A stretch of 64,000 nucleotides of DNA from Haloarcula sp. H-GB4 (GCF_030848575.1 NZ_JAVDDX010000001.1:1302001-1366000), one strand, 5' to 3'. Positions 21,502-30,589 are shown, counted from the stretch's first letter. Notes: generated by a model from the letters alone, not told the origin. Numbers and translations are program-made.

Positions 21502-23076
21502 TTAGTTATTAGACATAGTGAATTCGTATATTGCGTAGTCACTGTTTTGATATACCAGTGAGAAATTCGCAGATTGTTGCAGCGAAGGGTGTAGTTCTGG
21601 AGATTGCTGCTGATAGCCCAAACCCGTCACCAGCCGTCCCACTGGGACAACAACGTAATCTGTCGAAATCGGCTCCGATGTAGCTAGTTTACGGAGACAA
21701 TCAGCAGACTTACAAGACTGAATTGTGCGCCGTTGTTCAAGTTCTGTTTGCCGTTCACCATGGTCCCACTCCGCGCCGCGGGGGGCAACAAGAGAACGTC
21801 GATCGGAGAGGAGCGGCCACCACTCAGCGAAGTCGTCACCTACCATGAAGCTTGCATTAGACTCGGTATTGGTCTTTGCCCACTCGGCTGCGTCCAAGCC
21901 ACCACTCCTAATAAACGATGGTGGAGCGTTCGCGCCAACAGCGCCCAAACCAGTCGCAACAGGGACAATCACAAGGCTCAGCACGGCTAAGATGGCTCCG
22001 GCTTGTTTCAGTCGCCGCTCGTTGATACCTCTGGCGACCTTGGTGAAGTAGGTCGGGCCGTCTTTGACGAGGAACAGTGCTGCAAGCGTCACGAGTGGGA
22101 CGATGATGAACCGGGGCCGGGGTGTGAAGTAGGTAGAAAACGCGAGCAAGAGGAGCAAAAATGTACGGCGTTTTATAAGAGCTGTGAGGGTTCCGAATAA
22201 TCCCAGTGTTACCCAGAACGGTCTATTCGTCCCGCGCCATCCCTCGGTGTAAATTCTGTTGACGGGATTCCAGGTCCATTGAAAGAGTCCGTTCCTAGAC
22301 CCAGACACGTTCAGGTACATCTCAAGGCCATGGTTGAGGATTGACGGCAGCAACCAGATCGCTGCCACAAGCAGACTGCCAACCGCGATCAACACACCCC
22401 ACCGAAACGTCCGCACGGTTGGATCAAAGGCGAGAAAAGCCGCAAGGACAGCCAGACAGGACATGAACCCATAGAACGGATGTGTTGAGATCGCCAGACC
22501 GGTGAGTAGTGTGGCCACAGCAAGCAGACGGCCCTCCCGGCCGCGAAAGAGCCTAATTGAGATAGCAATAAGCGAGAGATATAAAATATATCCAAGCGTG
22601 CGAACCGTGCCGCCAGCGGTCACATGCCAAAAGTACACCGACGGACTCACCGCCAGAGAACTGCCAGCAAGGACGGAGATCAACTTTCCGGAGCCTGAAT
22701 CGCGGACGTAGGTTAGGACCGCATAGGTTCCCACAAGTGTCGCCACAACATGAAATAGGAGTGGGAGCCACATCGCAGCCGTTAATGGGGAAATGATTTT
22801 TGCGACAAGTGCGGCGATGATTGCACCGAAGGGGGGCATCCCCATCCGGACACCGTCAGCCGTGTACAACGGCACTGTTTCGGGATATGTTGGGAAGTTG
22901 TTGAGGACAGTATCACCCACTGCGAAATAAAAGCCGCCAGCTAATGCCGGATACGTATGAGAGACGGCGTAATCCGCGATGAGTGCGACCGCGCACAGAA
23001 ACGGTAATAAATAAACTGCGCAGTTACAATTTAACAGGTCGCTCGGAGAGAGATTCTGAGGAATTCGAAAACGCAT
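21502..23076 (-). CDS. Polytopic membrane protein, GT-C glycosyltransferase-like
   Basis: 524 residues with about eleven hydrophobic helices from 20 to 380 and a soluble C-terminal domain (about 400-524). Between the first two helices a large loop contains an acidic residue (FAVGDTVLNNFPTYPETVPL), as in GT-C enzymes that use lipid-linked sugars. The C-terminal domain starts GGLDAAEWAKTNTESNASFM, as seen in AglB-like and DUF6541-like membrane proteins. Catalysis is not proven. Codons are AT-richer than neighbours, and it lies in the block between mutY and its second tail, suggesting acquisition. Confidence 0.65.
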   Translation of the reverse strand: MRFRIPQNLSPSDLLNCNCAVYLLPFLCAVALIADYAVSHTYPALAGGFYFAVGDTVLNNFPTYPETVPLYTADGVRMGMPPFGAIIAALVAKIISPLTAAMWLPLLFHVVATLVGTYAVLTYVRDSGSGKLISVLAGSSLAVSPSVYFWHVTAGGTVRTLGYILYLSLIAISIRLFRGREGRLLAVATLLTGLAISTHPFYGFMSCLAVLAAFLAFDPTVRTFRWGVLIAVGSLLVAAIWLLPSILNHGLEMYLNVSGSRNGLFQWTWNPVNRIYTEGWRGTNRPFWVTLGLFGTLTALIKRRTFLLLLLAFSTYFTPRPRFIIVPLVTLAALFLVKDGPTYFTKVARGINERRLKQAGAILAVLSLVIVPVATGLGAVGANAPPSFIRSGGLDAAEWAKTNTESNASFMVGDDFAEWWPLLSDRRSLVAPRGAEWDHGERQTELEQRRTIQSCKSADCLRKLATSEPISTDYVVVPVGRLVTGLGYQQQSPELHPSLQQSANFSLVYQNSDYAIYEFTMSNN

Positions 23077-23116
23077 ATATTTACAATTAAGTGATAAGTT
23101 GATCGTGTTCAGTTGA

Positions 23117-23299
23117 TTACGCCATTCGGGAAGTACGGTCTATTGATGTAAGCACCGTGAATACCTTCGGTAGTGAAGAACCGAAGGGTTCGTCTTCTGT
23201 GTCTTCAATGATGTTCAGAAATTCACGCCGAATTTCATCATGGGTCTGTAATTCCCCAGACTCGACCCGATAAGTAAGAGATTCGAGTTGGTCGCGCAT
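23117..23299 (-). CDS. Small hypothetical protein (60 aa)
   Basis: MRDQLESLTYRVESGELQTH continues with an acidic helix and a C terminus KVFTVLTSIDRTSRMA. It lies 41 bases upstream of the membrane protein gene on the same strand, so the two may be co-transcribed. The reading is plausible for a helical cytoplasmic protein, but no family is recognised. Confidence 0.45.
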   Translation of the reverse strand: MRDQLESLTYRVESGELQTHDEIRREFLNIIEDTEDEPFGSSLPKVFTVLTSIDRTSRMA

Positions 23300-23440
23300 A
23301 GAATATCCTCTAAGCCACCAGACCTTAATCTGTTGGTCGTAAATATATCGGTGTATCGATGGTCCACTTTACCTACGTCGGTTTTACCAGACAATCATTG
23401 AAATATGTATTTCTTTTATACCCGGAAGCGGCTGGTGCGT

Positions 23441-24376
23441 TTACTGTTGAAGCCGGACAATGGTATCACCATCCTGTTCAGCGAGTTCAACCAGCCCGTC
23501 ATCGGCCAAATCAGATACCAGCCCGTGAAGCCATTCGCGTCCGTTGTCGCCGTCAGGCGCGTAGTCAACGCGGACCTTCGGTCCGAGGTTGTCAAGAGTT
23601 AGTTCGTCGTGGTTCCCAAGGGCACGGATAACCCGTCCGCGAAACTGTCGGCGGCTTCCCTCGAAGTCGGGCTGTTCAGGAACGTCTGGGGCGGTGAAGT
23701 CGCCTGTCTCGTAGGCGTAACACCATTTGCGCCATGGACAAGATTCTTCCTCACACCGGGGCGTTTTCTGACAGGCGACGCCACCCAGTTCCATGATTGC
23801 GTTGTTCCAGACCCGCGACTGCCCTGCTGGCATAAGCGTGCTCGCAGCCGATTCAAATGCCGAGTCGTCGTCTGGCACATCGAAGGCGCGATACAGGACG
23901 CGCTTGACGTTCGTATCGACGACAGCGTTCCCATTGTTGAACGCGAAGGAGGCGACAGCGTTGGCGGTGTAAGGGCCGACACCCATCAGTTCGCTGAGGC
24001 CGTCCGGGTCGCGGGGCCACTTGCCGTCGTAGTCGTCAATCACCTGACCAGCTGCTTCGTGGAGATACTTCGCCCGGTTGTTGTATCCCAGCGAGTGACT
24101 GGTCCAGAAGCCGACCACGTCCGAGCGGTCGGCCGCTGCCAGCGCCGCCGCGGTCGGCCAGCGGTCCAAAAAATCCTCCCAGGCGTCGACGACCCTGTCC
24201 AGTTGGGTCTGCTGGCTCATCACCTCGGAAACGAGAATCTCGTACGGGTCTGTCGTCTCTCGCCACGGGTACGAGCGGTGGTCTGCCTCGTACCACTCCA
24301 CGAGTGCGTCCTGGACAGCCGACGGGTCCGCAGGCACGCCTCCCTCGCGGTCCGTCGCTGTCGACTGGTCGGTCAT
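23441..24376 (-). CDS. mutY: A/G-specific adenine glycosylase MutY
   Basis: 311 residues from the ATG at 24376; the extension to 24451 is not conserved-looking. The HhH-GPD core shows the catalytic Glu in SEVMSQQTQ (E51), the hairpin LMGVGPYTANAVASFAF, and the catalytic Asp in VVDTNVKRVL (D154). The 4Fe-4S loop is CQKTPRCEEESCPWRKWC, spaced C-x5-C-x4-C-x5-C rather than the bacterial x6/x2/x5. The C-terminal is a short winged-helix-like domain instead of the bacterial MutT-like one. It excises adenine opposite 8-oxoguanine. It starts 47 bases after the histidine kinase gene. A second copy of its tail lies at 20388. Confidence 0.93.
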   Translation of the reverse strand: MTDQSTATDREGGVPADPSAVQDALVEWYEADHRSYPWRETTDPYEILVSEVMSQQTQLDRVVDAWEDFLDRWPTAAALAAADRSDVVGFWTSHSLGYNNRAKYLHEAAGQVIDDYDGKWPRDPDGLSELMGVGPYTANAVASFAFNNGNAVVDTNVKRVLYRAFDVPDDDSAFESAASTLMPAGQSRVWNNAIMELGGVACQKTPRCEEESCPWRKWCYAYETGDFTAPDVPEQPDFEGSRRQFRGRVIRALGNHDELTLDNLGPKVRVDYAPDGDNGREWLHGLVSDLADDGLVELAEQDGDTIVRLQQ

Positions 24377-24423
24377 ACCCTCGTTTAGCTCTGTCCTGAT
24401 TTGTGCGTGGCGGTCGTTACCGC

Positions 24424-26280
24424 TTAGTCGTCGACCTCGGACCGTCCCCACTCGAACTCGGTCCCGTACCAGTCCGGCTCGTCCTCGCTGAACACGTCCG
24501 CGAACACGAACATCGCGCCGTCGGGGTAGGTCGTGTCGATGTACAGTCGCCAGCCGTGGGCCTCCGCGATGGTCTTGACGATAGAGAGGCCGAGCCCGGT
24601 TCCGTCCTCACTCGTCGTATGGCCGTACTCGAAGATGTCGTCGACCGCTTCGGTCGGAATCCCCGGCCCGTCGTCGGCAACGTAGAACCCGTGGTCCGTC
24701 AGTCCGACCGTGACAGTCACGTCCGGGCCGACGTGGTCGATAGCGTTTCGAAACAGGTTCTCGAGGGCTCGCAAGAGTCGCGCCCGGTCAGCGTCGATGG
24801 TTCGACTGCCCGCGACTTCGATGCTGGCGTCCTTGTTGTCGATGTTGTCCCACGCCTCGGTGACGACGGCCTCCAGCGGAACCGGCGCCGTCTCCTCAAC
24901 GCTCGCGCCCTTTCTTGTCAGCGTCAGCACGTCGTCGATGATGGATTCGATACGGTCGTGTGCGTCTTCGAGTTTCTCGATGTGAGACTGGAGGTCAGCC
25001 GACTCCGTCTCCGGGTCCGACAGCCGGGTCGCAAGCAGTTCGACATGCCCTCGGGCGACTGTAAGCGGGTTTCGGAGGTCGTGGCTCAGCGTCGATGCGA
25101 ATTCGTCCAGCCGCTCGTTCTGGCGTTCGAGTTCATGGCTCGATCGCTCGGCCTCCTTCCGGGCCGCCTGTGCCTGTTGTATCTGACTCCGAAGCGTGTC
25201 CCGCATATTTCCGAAGGCGCCGTACAGCCGCCCGAGCTCGTCCTGCCGAGCGGTCGAGATGTCAACACCCAAATCACCCTGTTCCATCGCCTGCGTCCGG
25301 CTTCGGAGCTGTCTCAGAGGCCGAACCGTGTGCCGTCCGAAGAGGTACCCTGCGACGCCCAAAGAGACGACTGCCGTCCCGACGACAGCGAGAAATCCCA
25401 AGCCAACGAGCCGACTCGTTCCGTACAGCGACTCGCGCTCAGCGCTCGTCACGACCACCCACGACGTGCCGTTGACGGGCGCGTACGCTGCAACACGGTC
25501 CCCAGTTTCGATAGTCGTCGTTTGGCCCGCTATTGCGGCCTGAAGGCCGTCCTGACTGATGGGCGCGGAACCGTCCTGGCCACCGATAAGCGGGTCCCCG
25601 TCCCCGGTGAGCAGTTGCGTCTCGAACCCGTTGCGCCCGTCGTGAAACTGCTCAGCCGGGACCCGGGCAACCAGCACTAGTGCCCCATCGCCATCGGGGA
25701 CAGGGGTCACGAACGCCATCGAGTGGCCGTCACCATCCGTGTATGCTGTCGATTGCACCACTGTCTCGGTACCGGCGGTGTCATTCGTCGCCGCCAGTAC
25801 GGGGGACTTCCACGCGGGTTCAACCGCCCACGGCGACCGGCCCTCTGTGTTCGTCTCAGTGCTGGCGACAACCATCTGGGAGTCGTCGACGGTGGAGACG
25901 TAGTGGAGCGAACGAATTTGCGACGACTCTGCCGTAGTGAGGTACTGTCTGACATCTGCGGACGTCCCAGTGTCGTACACACCTGCGGCTGCAATAGCAG
26001 TAGCCTCCGTCTCGGTGGTCGTCCGCCACTGCTCGATACTGTCGGCGCGATGGGTTGCCGACGTTTCGAGGTCTGTCGCCGCATCGCTGACGATTCGTTC
26101 CTGTATCTGCAGGTAGCTGCCGAAGCCGACGGCTGCGAGTACAACGACGATTACTGCCAGCGCGACAGCGAACTTCGCTGTGTAGCTCCGCGCGTACATA
26201 TCCGGGACGACTGCGTGAAGCCGCTCTAGCAGCCCGTCGGGTTGACTGGACGCTGCTGTCTCGTCCCCACTACCTGTCAT
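24424..26280 (-). CDS. Membrane sensor histidine kinase (Cache-HAMP-HisKA-HATPase)
   Basis: 618 residues. TM1 is at about 33-55, an extracellular Cache-type sensor at about 56-285, TM2 at about 288-312, HAMP to about 365, and a coiled coil. The phospho-acceptor H400 lies in TLSHDLRNPLTVARGH. The ATP-binding domain has N-box NLFRNAIDH, G1 DDGPGIP and G2 EDGTGLGLSIV. It should autophosphorylate on H400 in response to an extracellular ligand and pass phosphate to an unlinked regulator, since no receiver gene lies in this window. It is upstream of mutY on the same strand; co-transcription is possible by spacing. Confidence 0.92.
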   Translation of the reverse strand: MTGSGDETAASSQPDGLLERLHAVVPDMYARSYTAKFAVALAVIVVVLAAVGFGSYLQIQERIVSDAATDLETSATHRADSIEQWRTTTETEATAIAAAGVYDTGTSADVRQYLTTAESSQIRSLHYVSTVDDSQMVVASTETNTEGRSPWAVEPAWKSPVLAATNDTAGTETVVQSTAYTDGDGHSMAFVTPVPDGDGALVLVARVPAEQFHDGRNGFETQLLTGDGDPLIGGQDGSAPISQDGLQAAIAGQTTTIETGDRVAAYAPVNGTSWVVVTSAERESLYGTSRLVGLGFLAVVGTAVVSLGVAGYLFGRHTVRPLRQLRSRTQAMEQGDLGVDISTARQDELGRLYGAFGNMRDTLRSQIQQAQAARKEAERSSHELERQNERLDEFASTLSHDLRNPLTVARGHVELLATRLSDPETESADLQSHIEKLEDAHDRIESIIDDVLTLTRKGASVEETAPVPLEAVVTEAWDNIDNKDASIEVAGSRTIDADRARLLRALENLFRNAIDHVGPDVTVTVGLTDHGFYVADDGPGIPTEAVDDIFEYGHTTSEDGTGLGLSIVKTIAEAHGWRLYIDTTYPDGAMFVFADVFSEDEPDWYGTEFEWGRSEVDD

Positions 26281-26438
26281 TATCTGATCTGAATCCTATG
26301 GTAGCTGACCGCTACACATCGTTATGTTCAACCCATGATATAATTTATCATATGTTATACTCGTAGCGATACGTGCTTCGAGGGAGCGTCCCCAGACGAG
26401 TCGTAAGGGGTTTCCTCGCGCTCGTCGTCCCCTTTCGT

Positions 26439-26765
26439 ATGAGCCTTGAGGATCTACAGGATGATATCGAAGCGGTGTACGGCGACTTCGACGACGAATT
26501 CGAGCTGTCGATTGACCGCGAGACGCGCAACGAACTCGCGATGCTGTCAGTCGCACTCGATCCGGACGACCCGGATGAACTCGTCAGGCGTGCAGTTCAT
26601 ATGCTGTTTCAGTCGACTGTCGACCGCGGGACGCTGGATTTCCACCTCCGATCGAGCTACGACTGCACGTACGACGAGTACCTCTCGGGGATGACCTTCG
26701 ACCAGATGACCGGGAACGACTTCCCCCAGCAACAGGACAAGGACGACCGGCGCTACCAGTTCTAA
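26439..26765 (+). CDS. Conserved small haloarchaeal protein (108 aa)
   Basis: Starts at ATG 26439 (MSLEDLQDDIEAVYGDFDDE); in-frame sequence upstream to 26373 is basic and unlike the rest. The product is very acidic and mostly helical, with DPDELVRRAVHMLFQSTVDR in the centre and SYDCTYDEYLSGMTFDQMTG near the end. This looks like a small regulatory or scaffold protein, but no characterised family is recognised. It is divergent from the sensor kinase with about 160 bases between. Confidence 0.65.
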   Translation: MSLEDLQDDIEAVYGDFDDEFELSIDRETRNELAMLSVALDPDDPDELVRRAVHMLFQSTVDRGTLDFHLRSSYDCTYDEYLSGMTFDQMTGNDFPQQQDKDDRRYQF

Positions 26766-27167
26766 ATCCAGAACACGGCGCGCGTGGCGAAGGCGCGGTT
26801 CGGCCTCGGGCAGTCAACACTGCTTTGAGGCCCAGAAACATCCCGAGCATCCCGCAAGCAGGACGAGACACAATCGTCTGAATCGACTCCGGGGATAGTT
26901 GCAAGCGAGTCGACATAGCTCCCACATGTGTGATCAGTTAGCAGTTAGTGATGGGAGACAGACGCTCGTTGCTTCTCATCCAAATATCAGCCAGCGAGAC
27001 AGGCAGAAGATATGCCCCGTCACTCAGTTGTACACCCGCACGATGTCAGTCTGGTCGTAGGTGAAACAGTTGGATTCCGGCACAGATTGTGCGGATACCG
27101 ACGCATATATAATCCACCTGATATATACGGGGAGAAGTTATAAAAAACGTCAAAATCATTCTTGGCT
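26766..27167. other. Intergenic region before the second histidine kinase
   Basis: 402 bases. The TATA-like box at 27138-27145 serves the next gene. A minus-strand frame around 26790-26925 reads without strong coding signals and I do not support a gene there. The 3' half is AT-rich. Confidence 0.4.
27138..27145 (+). promoter_or_regulatory. TATA box of the 7TM-PAS histidine kinase
   Basis: TTATAAAA, a near-perfect archaeal TATA box. It predicts transcription starting about 26 bases downstream at 27168, which coincides with a GTG codon of the kinase frame. Confidence 0.6.
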
Positions 27168-29225
27168 GTGGGATTAGCGCCCGGTCTACCGACGTGGATT
27201 CTCCTTGGTGCATTCGCGATAAACCTGGGAATCGCTGGAATCGCCGTTCGTCGGCGGAGCGTCCGCGGAGCAGTACCGCTCGCTGCGATAATGGCCTCTG
27301 TCGCGCTTTATTCGCTCGGCAACGGTGTTCTGTCTGCAAGCACGACAATGTCGACGTACCGGACTGGTCTCGTTATCAAATACATCGGCGCGGTCGGGCT
27401 CGGGCCAACACAGTTCTGGTTCGGGCTGACATACAGCGGCCGGGAATCACTCCTGACCCGCCGACGCTGGGCGCTACTGCTCGCTCCCCCGGTCATCGTA
27501 TTCGGATTTGTCGTGACTGCACAGTCACACGATCTGATATGGACCCTCGACGGGTTCGTGCAGGGACCGCCGCTCGCGAGTCCGGAGCGTGAGAACGGCC
27601 CTGTCTTCTGGTTCAATCTCCTGTACCAGTACACTCTGATCGGGACGACGTACGTCATTGTCGGGCTCTTCGGGCTCAAACGAAGCGGTCGATACCGGAC
27701 ACAGGCGACCTTGATGTTGCTTGGCGGCATTATTCCGATGATTGCGAGCGTGGTGTTCATCTTCGGCAGCGGCCCGATGGGGTCCGCCGACCCGACAGCG
27801 TTTTCATTCACCTTTACGGGGATTGTTTTCGCTATTGCGCTCTTTCGCTTTGACCTCCTTGACTTGATGCCCGTCGCGAGACACACGCTCGTCGAGGAGA
27901 TGTCCGATCCCGTCTTCGTCGTTGATAAAGACGAACGGCTTGTCGATGTAAATGAGGCTGGGGCGGACTTCCTCGATGATGAAGGGGCGGCAATCGGTCG
28001 GTCCGCGTCCGAAGTCATGCCGTCCTATGACTCGCTCCCAGACGGCGACGGCAGTGCCGACGCCGATGTCGTCATTGAGGCTGACGGCGGGCCGCACTAC
28101 TTTGATATTAACCGTACAACGCTCACCGATCAAACTGGCTCAATGATCGGACACCTGCTCATCTACCGTGACGTGACCGATCGACGTATCGCTGAAGAGC
28201 GGTTCCAGCGCCTCATCGAGCGGTCTTCGGACATGGTGACAATTCTGGACGAAGACGGGGATTTCACGTACGTCAGCCAGCCAGTCGAGAAGATACTCGG
28301 GTACGAACCTGCGGAGTTAGTCGGTGAGAACGCCATCGAATACATCCATCCTGACGACAGGCAAGGCGTTGCTGAGGATTTGGCCAAATACGTTGACGAT
28401 CACGGCTACTCCGGCACGTACGTAGTGCGATTCCGGGACGCAGCCGATAACTGGCGTTTCATCGAGGCACACGCAACGAATTTGCTTCACGACCCGTTCG
28501 TCGAGGGAATCGTTCTGAATTCCCGAGATGTGACCGAACAGCTACAGCGGAAGCAAAAACTGGAACGGCAGAACGAACGACTGGACCAGTTTGCAAGCAT
28601 TGTTGCGCACGACCTTCGGAATCCACTGAACGTCGCTAGCGGACGACTGAGCCTACTTGAGAGCGATGTCGATGCCGATCACAGCGCGTCGATTGGGACG
28701 ATTCAGGAGCAACTCGAGCGTATGGAGTCTATCATCGACGACTCGCTCACGTTGGCCCGCTCAGGTGAAACGGTGACTGAGACCGACGAGGGAGACCTCG
28801 AACTGATCGCATACGATGCTTGGCAGAGCGTCGAGACTGACGGAGCGACCCTCGTCGTCAAAACGACACTCCAACTCGATGGTGACCGTAATCGACTTCG
28901 GACCCTGTTTGAAAACCTGTTCCGGAACAGTGTCGAACACAATGAATCGGCCGATCTGACCGTCAAGGTCGGGTCCGTACCCGACGGGGTCGGGTTCTAC
29001 GTTGAAGACACCGGGACGGGCATCCCCAGTGAAGAGCGTGACGCCGTCTTCGAGCAGGGATATACCACAAACGAAGAGGGAACAGGATTCGGCCTGGCTA
29101 TTGTCAGAGACATCGTTCAGGCACACGGGTGGGATATATCCGTCACTGAGGGAGAAAGTGGCGGAGCCAAGTTCGTTGTCGAATGCCACGGGTCTCTCGT
29201 GGTGAACCAGCCGGAAACCACCTGA
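27168..29225 (+). CDS. 7TM-PAS-PAS sensor histidine kinase
   Basis: 685 residues from GTG 27168; a TTG at 27162 is also in frame, but the TATA box points to 27168. The N-terminal about 1-225 has seven membrane helices of the His-kinase 7TM type (FWFGLTYSGRESLLTRRRWA). Two PAS domains follow (about 240-340; about 345-465, MVTILDEDGDFTYVSQPVEK). HisKA has H481 in IVAHDLRNPLNVASG. The HATPase has NLFRNSVEH, EDTGTGIP and EEGTGFGLAIV. It probably senses a membrane or redox cue. No cognate regulator is adjacent; the next gene (PadR) is convergent. Confidence 0.92.
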   Translation: MGLAPGLPTWILLGAFAINLGIAGIAVRRRSVRGAVPLAAIMASVALYSLGNGVLSASTTMSTYRTGLVIKYIGAVGLGPTQFWFGLTYSGRESLLTRRRWALLLAPPVIVFGFVVTAQSHDLIWTLDGFVQGPPLASPERENGPVFWFNLLYQYTLIGTTYVIVGLFGLKRSGRYRTQATLMLLGGIIPMIASVVFIFGSGPMGSADPTAFSFTFTGIVFAIALFRFDLLDLMPVARHTLVEEMSDPVFVVDKDERLVDVNEAGADFLDDEGAAIGRSASEVMPSYDSLPDGDGSADADVVIEADGGPHYFDINRTTLTDQTGSMIGHLLIYRDVTDRRIAEERFQRLIERSSDMVTILDEDGDFTYVSQPVEKILGYEPAELVGENAIEYIHPDDRQGVAEDLAKYVDDHGYSGTYVVRFRDAADNWRFIEAHATNLLHDPFVEGIVLNSRDVTEQLQRKQKLERQNERLDQFASIVAHDLRNPLNVASGRLSLLESDVDADHSASIGTIQEQLERMESIIDDSLTLARSGETVTETDEGDLELIAYDAWQSVETDGATLVVKTTLQLDGDRNRLRTLFENLFRNSVEHNESADLTVKVGSVPDGVGFYVEDTGTGIPSEERDAVFEQGYTTNEEGTGFGLAIVRDIVQAHGWDISVTEGESGGAKFVVECHGSLVVNQPETT

Positions 29226-29384
29226 CACCAAGCTGTTTCGTCAGCTGTGCGACATGTAAACGACGGCTTGTGTGTCTACGGCGATGACCGCCGTTATCGC
29301 ACCGTGACCAGCTCCTGTTACTGGCGCTGTACCTGTCACTACCGACGATACGACGGCCTCGGCACAAGCCGCGGTACGACATCT

Positions 29385-29660
29385 TTAGAGGTCGACGTAC
29401 TGGTCTTCCCACTCGCGCCGGGCGTCTATCTCACGACGCCCGCGACGCGTGAGCGTATAGAAGTTGGTCCGGCGGTCGCGCTGGCCCTTTTCCACCAGTC
29501 CCTTGTCGACAAGTGTGTCGAGGTTCGGATACAGGCGACCGTGATGGATCTCCTTCTCGTAGTACGCTTCGAGTTCCTCCTTGATAGCTAAGCCGTGGGG
29601 TTCCTCCCTGCCAGCGATCACGTAGAGAAGATCACGCTGGAATCCTGTCAAGTCGTGCAT
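29385..29660 (-). CDS. PadR-family transcriptional regulator
   Basis: 91 residues, a single winged helix. FQRDLLYVIAGREEPHGLAI opens the domain, the recognition region is about 20-45, and HHGRLYPNLDTLVDKGLVEK is the diagnostic GRLYPxLxxL wing segment of PadR. The usual C-terminal dimer helix is short (RRGRREIDARREWEDQY). It likely represses its own gene: an inverted repeat (29683-29694) overlaps the presumed promoter. The regulated targets are unknown. Confidence 0.93.
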   Translation of the reverse strand: MHDLTGFQRDLLYVIAGREEPHGLAIKEELEAYYEKEIHHGRLYPNLDTLVDKGLVEKGQRDRRTNFYTLTRRGRREIDARREWEDQYVDL

Positions 29661-29682
29661 CGATTCTCCTATGTAATGATTT

Positions 29683-29694
29683 AGTATCTATACT
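29683..29694. promoter_or_regulatory. Inverted repeat, candidate PadR operator
   Basis: AGTAT-CT-ATACT, perfect 5-bp arms with a 2-base spacer. It is 23-34 bases upstream of the padR-like start, where its TATA element would lie (CTAAATC around 29679-29685). The placement fits autoregulation. Confidence 0.4.
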
Positions 29695-30204
29695 GTTAAA
29701 TATATCGGCCCAGAGAACTTGAGGTGGTTTCAGTAGTTTTGGGTCTCGAATTTTCTGTATGTAGGCCCTCAGTCATCGTTTTGTCCATATGGTAACTACA
29801 GTCAGTATATAATCATTCTCCGGAAACTGATTGCAGCAGTATTATTTGTCAGTACAGGAGAGAGATGGGCGGACTAGTCCTGTGTGAAATGGGTGATGTA
29901 GTTGGCCGCAACGTCACCGCGGCAGAGCACAGACTGATAACCGACACTCTGGAAGACAGATCAGAGGCCACGCTCAACGCAGTGGCCAGAAAGTCACGTT
30001 CACACCGGCGTCACAGGTGGCGTTTGAGTTGAAAGTAGAGTGCGGCGAGCCGAGGGCAGCGACGGGACACGCAACAGCGAGCTCAAACTGGTAGTGGTCC
30101 GGGAACGCGACAGGCACAGAGTTGTCCATCGAGTACGTTCTATCGTCAGTAATCACTTTCTGGATGTACAGAAATCACTCGTGTCAGGTTGTTTGCAGCG
30201 AAGT

Positions 30205-30383
30205 AAGTGGAAAGCGGTCGCGAAAAACGCGACCGCTTGCCGCCCTGAATTGGTCCCCGCTGACGCTTCGGCCCTCCAAGCGAAGCGTCACTTGGTCGAA
30301 TGGGGCAGAATAACTTAAAAGTACCGGCCCCGTCCAGCAGATGTTAGTTATCGAATTAGAAGCGAATGTAAGCTGTAACTAAC
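30205..30383. ncRNA. Candidate structured RNA (three perfect stem-loops)
   Basis: Stem 1: AAGCGGTCGCG at 30212-30222 pairs perfectly with 30228-30238 around a five-A loop (11 bp). Stem 2: TGACGCTTCG at 30261-30270 pairs with 30281-30290 around a 10-base loop (10 bp). Stem 3: GTTAGTTA at 30343-30350 pairs with TAACTAAC at 30376-30383. The strand is not determined. Stem 3 directly abuts the stop of the 48-aa minus-strand gene and could be its terminator. The first two could be an RNA or a small repeat element. No known RNA family is recognised. Confidence 0.35.
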
Positions 30384-30530
30384 CTAGATGTGCTCCTCCT
30401 CAAGCGCCCAGCCAAGTGCTCGCTTGTAGTGGGTGAACATCATACGGACCCGCTCGTGGTCCATCTCCTCGTCGTCTAACTGTTCAGCAAGGAACTCGTA
30501 CTGCTCGCGGATCTCGTCTTCCGAGCGCAT
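30384..30530 (-). CDS. Small helical acidic protein (48 aa)
   Basis: ATG at 30530, TAG at 30384. The product MRSEDEIREQYEFLAEQLDD goes on to a central Met-rich helix and ends KRALGWALEEEHI. It is entirely helical with alternating charge, the look of a conserved haloarchaeal mini-protein. It is divergent from the zinc-ribbon gene at 30590 with only 59 bases between, so the two may share a regulatory region. Function unknown. Confidence 0.6.
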   Translation of the reverse strand: MRSEDEIREQYEFLAEQLDDEEMDHERVRMMFTHYKRALGWALEEEHI

Positions 30531-30589
30531 GCGTTAGCGTAGACAGCCCTCACGGAACAATCTTGAGGACAGCCCTCTCAGCATCAGGT

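Larger units (their letters stand above)
29661..30383. other. Long intergenic region with hairpin cluster
   Basis: 723 bases without a supportable protein gene. The left part (29680-29860) is AT-rich and holds the PadR promoter/operator. 29880-30180 shows no clear coding. The right part (30205-30383) holds three perfect inverted repeats and a TATA-like cttaaaag at 30314-30321, listed separately. Confidence 0.5.

Noticed and set aside
20388..23440. Complete integrative element with integrase
   Set aside because: No integrase or transposase gene and no exact att repeat could be found, so I report only the duplicated tail and accessory genes.
29974..30156. 60-codon minus-strand frame in the gap upstream of the hairpins
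   Set aside because: No start signal, no acidic bias and no family; considered as a pilin or secreted fragment but no hydrophobic pilin helix is present.
30205..30383. tRNA or known RNA family at the hairpin cluster
   Set aside because: No cloverleaf, no T-loop consensus, and no known RNA motif; kept only as a candidate structured region.
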